Shown here: piece after piece, positions 61,367-64,000 of the stretch
Numbering within the stretch: the stretch's first letter is position 1
How the letters are laid out: every line of letters begins with the position of its first letter
The notes under the pieces: generated by a model
Told to the model about the DNA's origin: nothing
Database searches by the model: none
What the model saw: only the letters and a program-made list of their open reading frames with translations
Source: Sphingomonas sp. 28-66-16
GTDB taxonomy: Bacteria > Pseudomonadota > Alphaproteobacteria > Sphingomonadales > Sphingomonadaceae
Length of the DNA stretch: 64,000 nt
Assembly: GCA_002281485.1 (NCBI GenBank)
Contig: NCGF01000003.1
Location: 96,040 to 160,039, forward strand
Reading direction: 5' to 3'
Program-made: the position numbers and the translations under genes

Positions 61367-62455
61367 GTGACCTGGTTCAAACGTATCGGATTGGCGGCAC
61401 TTGCTCTTGTCCTCATCGGGGCTGGGGCTGCTTACGCCTTTCAGGCGCGCATCGGCGCGTGGTTGTTCGAGCGCGGCACCGCGCAGCGCATGGGCGTCGA
61501 CAATCTCGCCGCCCTGGGTGACGGCCTCCATGTCGGCTTGTGCGGCACCGGCTCGCCCATGCCCAATCTCGACCGCGCAGGTCCATGCAACGTCGTGATC
61601 GCCGGCAAACAGATGTATGTGGTCGACACCGGCGAGGGCGCGGCAGAGACGCTCAATGTCATGGGCATCAGCCCCGGCAAGGCCGACGGGCTGCTGCTTA
61701 CCCATTTCCATTCCGACCATATCGACGGCTTCGGCCCGCTGATGCTCTTTCACTGGACCCGCGGATCGAGCACCGCGCCGCTTCCGGTCTATGGTCCGAA
61801 GGGCGTCGAAGCGATCGTTGCCGGTTTCAATGCCGCCTATGCGACCGACAACACCTATCGCATCGCGCATCACGGCCCCCGGGTGGTCCCGCCGAGCGGC
61901 GCGGGCGGCATTGCGCGCCCGTTCGACATGGTCGGCCCGGCGACAACCGTTCTGGAGCGTGACGGCCTGAAGATCACCGCCTTCACGGTCAACCACGATC
62001 CGATCAAGCCCTCGGTCGGCTACCGCTTCGACTACAAGGGGCGGTCGCTGTGCATTAGCGGCGACACCAAGAAGTCACCCAATCTCGAAGCCGTCTGCAA
62101 GGGCGTCGACATCCTAATTCACGAGGCGCTGGATCCCAAACTGCTCCAGAAAATGGAAGCCAGCGCGGCGGCAAATGGCCAGGCTAGCGCCGCGAAAATC
62201 TTCCATGACATTCAGGATTATCACACCACGCCGGAAGAAGCGGCCGAAAGCGCGCAGACCGCTGGTGCCGGGATGCTGGTGCTCAGCCATCTTGTACCAC
62301 CCTTGCCGAGCCCATGGCTCTACGCTGCCTTTCTCGGCGACGCCAAAAGCCGGTTTTCCGGCCCGATCGTGGTCGGTGAGGATGGCATGATGTTCTCGCT
62401 GCCCGCTGGCAGCAAGACGATCGACCGGACCCGGTTGATAAGAGGCACCGGCTGA
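61367..62455 (+). CDS. Metallo-beta-lactamase-fold hydrolase, exported
   Basis: A 362-residue enzyme from GTG 61367 with AAGGAG upstream. The N-terminus has a hydrophobic anchor/signal (residues 7-24). The metal motif H113-x-H115-x-D117-H118 (THFHSDH) and further ligands in GDT and LSHLVP-type segments are intact. The nearest known enzymes are arylsulfatase/tRNase-Z-like MBL hydrolases, and its place after the sulfatase fits a second sulfatase or phosphodiesterase. It is 159 bp after the sulfatase gene. Confidence 0.88.
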   Translation: MTWFKRIGLAALALVLIGAGAAYAFQARIGAWLFERGTAQRMGVDNLAALGDGLHVGLCGTGSPMPNLDRAGPCNVVIAGKQMYVVDTGEGAAETLNVMGISPGKADGLLLTHFHSDHIDGFGPLMLFHWTRGSSTAPLPVYGPKGVEAIVAGFNAAYATDNTYRIAHHGPRVVPPSGAGGIARPFDMVGPATTVLERDGLKITAFTVNHDPIKPSVGYRFDYKGRSLCISGDTKKSPNLEAVCKGVDILIHEALDPKLLQKMEASAAANGQASAAKIFHDIQDYHTTPEEAAESAQTAGAGMLVLSHLVPPLPSPWLYAAFLGDAKSRFSGPIVVGEDGMMFSLPAGSKTIDRTRLIRGTG

Positions 62456-62510
62456 CCCGCCGTTGCCACGATCCCACCCCAAACCCTGCCCCCACAAAGG
62501 AGAATGACTG

Positions 62511-62783
62511 ATGAAGACGATGTTCCGGATGGCCGCCTTGGCGGCCGCGACCTTGGCCCTGACCCCTGCAGCGCACGCCCAGATGTATGACATGGCGTTG
62601 TCGCAGCTGACGTCAAAGTTTAAATCTTCTGACAAGAATGGCGATGGCAAGCTCAGCTTGCAGGAAGCCAAGGACGGCGGGATGACCCGTGTCGTTGCAA
62701 ACTTTTCTACGATCGACACCGACAAGGACGGTTACGTGACTTTCGCCCAGCTCAAGGCGCAGCTGGATGGGCGCTACAAATAA
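62511..62783 (+). CDS. Small exported EF-hand protein
   Basis: A 90-residue protein with a signal peptide of about 23 residues (ending AHA). Two EF-hand loops: DKNGDGKLSLQE (41-52), fully canonical, and a second at 69-80 (DTDKDGYVTFAQ) with Gln instead of Glu at the last position, so weaker Ca2+ binding is expected. ATG 62511 follows AAGGAG at about 8 bp. It may bind Ca2+ for the neighbouring secreted hydrolases; role unknown. Confidence 0.88.
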   Translation: MKTMFRMAALAAATLALTPAAHAQMYDMALSQLTSKFKSSDKNGDGKLSLQEAKDGGMTRVVANFSTIDTDKDGYVTFAQLKAQLDGRYK

Positions 62784-62911
62784 GTGCTGAAACAATCGGG
62801 GCGCGTCGGCAGATGATCCGGCGCGTCCCGTGATCCGCCGCGCAGGCGCTCACTATGGCGAGACAGCCGCAAGGATCCGATCTACCGCTGCTAGGATACT
62901 GACGTGTCCGC

Positions 62912-63118
62912 TCAGGACGCTACCCGGGGTTTAAATTCATCGGCGCCCATCTTTCGCGCCAGCACGAACAACGAGCCGGCAACGACCGCCTCGACCAGGA
63001 TCATGTCGAGAGCCAAGCCCGCCCCGTGCCCTAACCACGCGATTACGCGGCCGGTCGCAGCGAATAGCAGCATCATGATTGGACTTGTAACGGTTTTGCG
63101 CCGGTCGCTCGAGAGCAT
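62912..63118 (-). pseudogene. Possible 3' remnant of a membrane-protein gene cut by the IS3 element
   Basis: An open frame of 68 codons. Residues from about 16 on form two hydrophobic segments and a basic C-terminus (VLARKMGADEFKP), plausible as the end of a small membrane protein, whereas the first 12 codons lie within the probable left end of the IS element. This suggests that the IS separated the gene from its 5' part. No family was recognised and the call is tentative. Confidence 0.35.
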
Positions 63119-63144
63119 AATGCTCGTTCAAGGAGACCTGCGAG

Positions 63145-63417
63145 ATGATCAAGCATACAGAAGAGTTCAAGCGGGAGGCGGTGCGGATTGCGCTGACCAG
63201 TGGCTTGCCGCGTGAGCGGGTTGCGTCTGATTTGGGGGTTGGCAAGTCGACGCTGCACAAGTGGATATCGCAATATCGGCCCAGTGATCTGGTGGCTGCG
63301 CCGCAGGCAGATTTAGCTCGTGAGAATGAGCGACTTCGCCTTGAGAACCGGGTTCTGAAGGAGGAGAGGGATATATTAAAAAAGGCCACGCAGTTCTTCG
63401 CGAGCCAGCGGCCGTGA
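63145..63417 (+). CDS. IS3-family transposase orfA
   Basis: A 90-residue helix-turn-helix protein (MIKHTEEFKREAVRIALTSG, then ERVASDLGVGKSTLHKWI) followed by a leucine-zipper coiled coil (ENERLRLENRVLKEERDIL). It binds the element's ends and is joined to orfB by -1 frameshifting at A6G (63378-63384). SD AAGGAGA precedes ATG 63145. Confidence 0.95.
   Translation: MIKHTEEFKREAVRIALTSGLPRERVASDLGVGKSTLHKWISQYRPSDLVAAPQADLARENERLRLENRVLKEERDILKKATQFFASQRP
63378..63384 (+). promoter_or_regulatory. -1 programmed frameshift site AAAAAAG
   Basis: The slippery run AAAAAAG lies 33 bp before the orfA stop; orfB is open in the -1 frame from here on (continuing GHAVLREPAAVRFAF). This is the standard IS3-family device for making the OrfAB transposase. 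Confidence 0.85.
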
Positions 63418-63902
63418 GGTTCGCGTTCGTGGAGAGCTGGCGTCATGTGTGGCCAGTAGAGGCGATCTGCCGGATAATGCGGGTCAGCCCTCGCGGCTAT
63501 CGATCGTGGCGTGCGCGACCGACGAGCCGCCGCGACCGGACCGACCTGAAGGTCCTGGCCCATATTCGCGAGCAATATAGCTTGAGCCTTGGCAGCTATG
63601 GTCGTCCTCGCATGACGATGGAGCTCAAGGAGGCAGGGCTCGATGTCGGCGAGCGCCGGGTAGGCCGATTGATGCGGATCAACGGGATCAAGCCAGTCCG
63701 CACCCGCAAGCACAAGGTGACGACCGATAGCAACCACCGCCTGGGTGTTGCAGCAAACTGGCTGGACGGGGACTTTGCCGCCGACGCCCCCAACTGCAAA
63801 TGGGCAGGCGACATCACCTATATCTGGACGTCAGAGGGGTGGCTCTACCTTGCCGTCATTCTCGATCTGCATAGCCGACGTGTCGTGGGCTGGGCAGTCA
63901 GC
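63414..63902 (+). pseudogene. IS3-family transposase orfB, truncated by IS256 insertion
   Basis: Codons from GTG 63414 encode the N-terminal HTH_21-like part (VRFAFVESWRHVWPVEAICR) and the start of the rve integrase core (CKWAGDITYIW, the first catalytic Asp). After LHSRRVVGWAVS the IS3 frame is broken: 12 codons from the neighbouring IS end follow before a stop at 63938. The second Asp and Glu of the DDE triad are absent. Confidence 0.9.
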
Positions 63903-64000
63903 GGGACTGTCAGGATTTCCGTGTGCGGGCGGGCATAATGGGTAAAAAGGAGATCCCATATGTCCCGACGCAAAGAGCCTGCGATTCCGAACGAGCTTCT
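63903..64000 (+). mobile_element. Left end of an IS256-family element
   Basis: Begins GGGACTGTCAGGATTTCCG, resembling IS256-type terminal repeats, directly at the break in IS3 orfB, and continues out of the window. The transposase start follows 57 bp later. Confidence 0.75.
63960..64000 (+). CDS. IS256-family transposase, N-terminal fragment
   Basis: Only 13 codons are visible: MSRRKEPAIPNEL, the typical start of Rhizobiales/Sphingomonadales IS256-family (mutator-type) transposases. ATG 63960 is preceded by AAAAAGGAGA. The rest lies outside the window. Confidence 0.8.
   Translation, partial: MSRRKEPAIPNEL

Larger units (their letters stand above)
63080..63902 (+). mobile_element. IS3-family element, interrupted
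   Basis: It includes orfA and the first part of orfB with the programmed-frameshift arrangement. The left end is probably near 63080-63086 (TGGACTTGTAACGG; IS3 elements begin TG) but was not verified. The right part is cut at 63902/63903 by an IS256-family element, so orfB lacks its C-terminal catalytic residues within the window. Confidence 0.7.

Overview
The window is high-GC (roughly two-thirds G+C by eye), densely coded and rich in ATGA/TGATG gene overlaps. The protein set (exported arylesterase, paired acyl-CoA dehydrogenases, b561 cytochromes, sphingomonad-style two-component systems, IS3 and IS256 elements) suggests a chromosomal segment of an alphaproteobacterium, most likely a sphingomonad. 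No rRNA, tRNA or CRISPR array was seen.

Layout. 1-13459 is housekeeping/accessory metabolism: an ABC permease/ATPase pair divergent from a TesA-like esterase, a membrane fatty-acid hydroxylase-like protein, a DUF1499 protein, a minus-strand operon (TVP38-oxidoreductase fusion, nucleoside transporter, CDP-alcohol phosphatidyltransferase), proline iminopeptidase, an exported Pcm-like methyltransferase, two acyl-CoA dehydrogenases and a nitronate monooxygenase. 13952-36618 is the centrepiece: about 22.7 kb of one-strand, overlapping genes encoding a phage-tail-like extracellular contractile injection system (eCIS). In order they are a putative terminator, a small Pro/Ala-rich protein, sheath, tube, zinc-knuckle hub chaperone, a DUF6760-like peptide, three large tape-measure-like proteins, a CIS tube/adaptor protein, a LysM-like protein, hub, spike, a proline-triplet repeat protein, a small unknown, gp25, gp6/J, a giant gpI-like protein carrying a beta-propeller, a small unknown and a DUF6519 protein. 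No AAA+ ATPase, PAAR protein, capsid, integrase or lysis gene is visible. An exported VWA-domain protein follows 33 bp later, then a convergent histidine kinase/LuxR regulator pair.

41930-56738 is a periplasmic redox and stress island: a diheme lipoprotein cytochrome, a Tat-exported MsrP-like molybdoenzyme with its b-type cytochrome, an exported rubrerythrin-like protein, a PepSY protein, further b561 cytochromes, an OmpR/QseC-like two-component system, a VIT-family metal transporter, a flavin/2Fe-2S reductase overlapping a membrane b-type protein and an eight-heme c-type cytochrome, a P-type cation ATPase and an AI-2E-type transporter. 58241-62783 is a sulfatase module: a lipoprotein formylglycine-generating enzyme divergent from a Cys-type sulfatase, followed by a metallo-beta-lactamase-fold hydrolase and an EF-hand protein. 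The right end is an IS3-family element interrupted by an IS256-family element that runs out of the window.

How the genes work together. In the eCIS the tube, sheath, adaptor, hub/spike and gp25/gp6/gpI wedge proteins are enough to build a contractile particle. The unusual parts are three equal-length proteins in the tape-measure slot, a proline-repeat protein in the tip slot, beta-propeller and flagellin-IN-like decorations on the baseplate and sheath, and a carbohydrate-binding-like domain on the putative terminator. All functions are read from sequence by eye; no database search was run.
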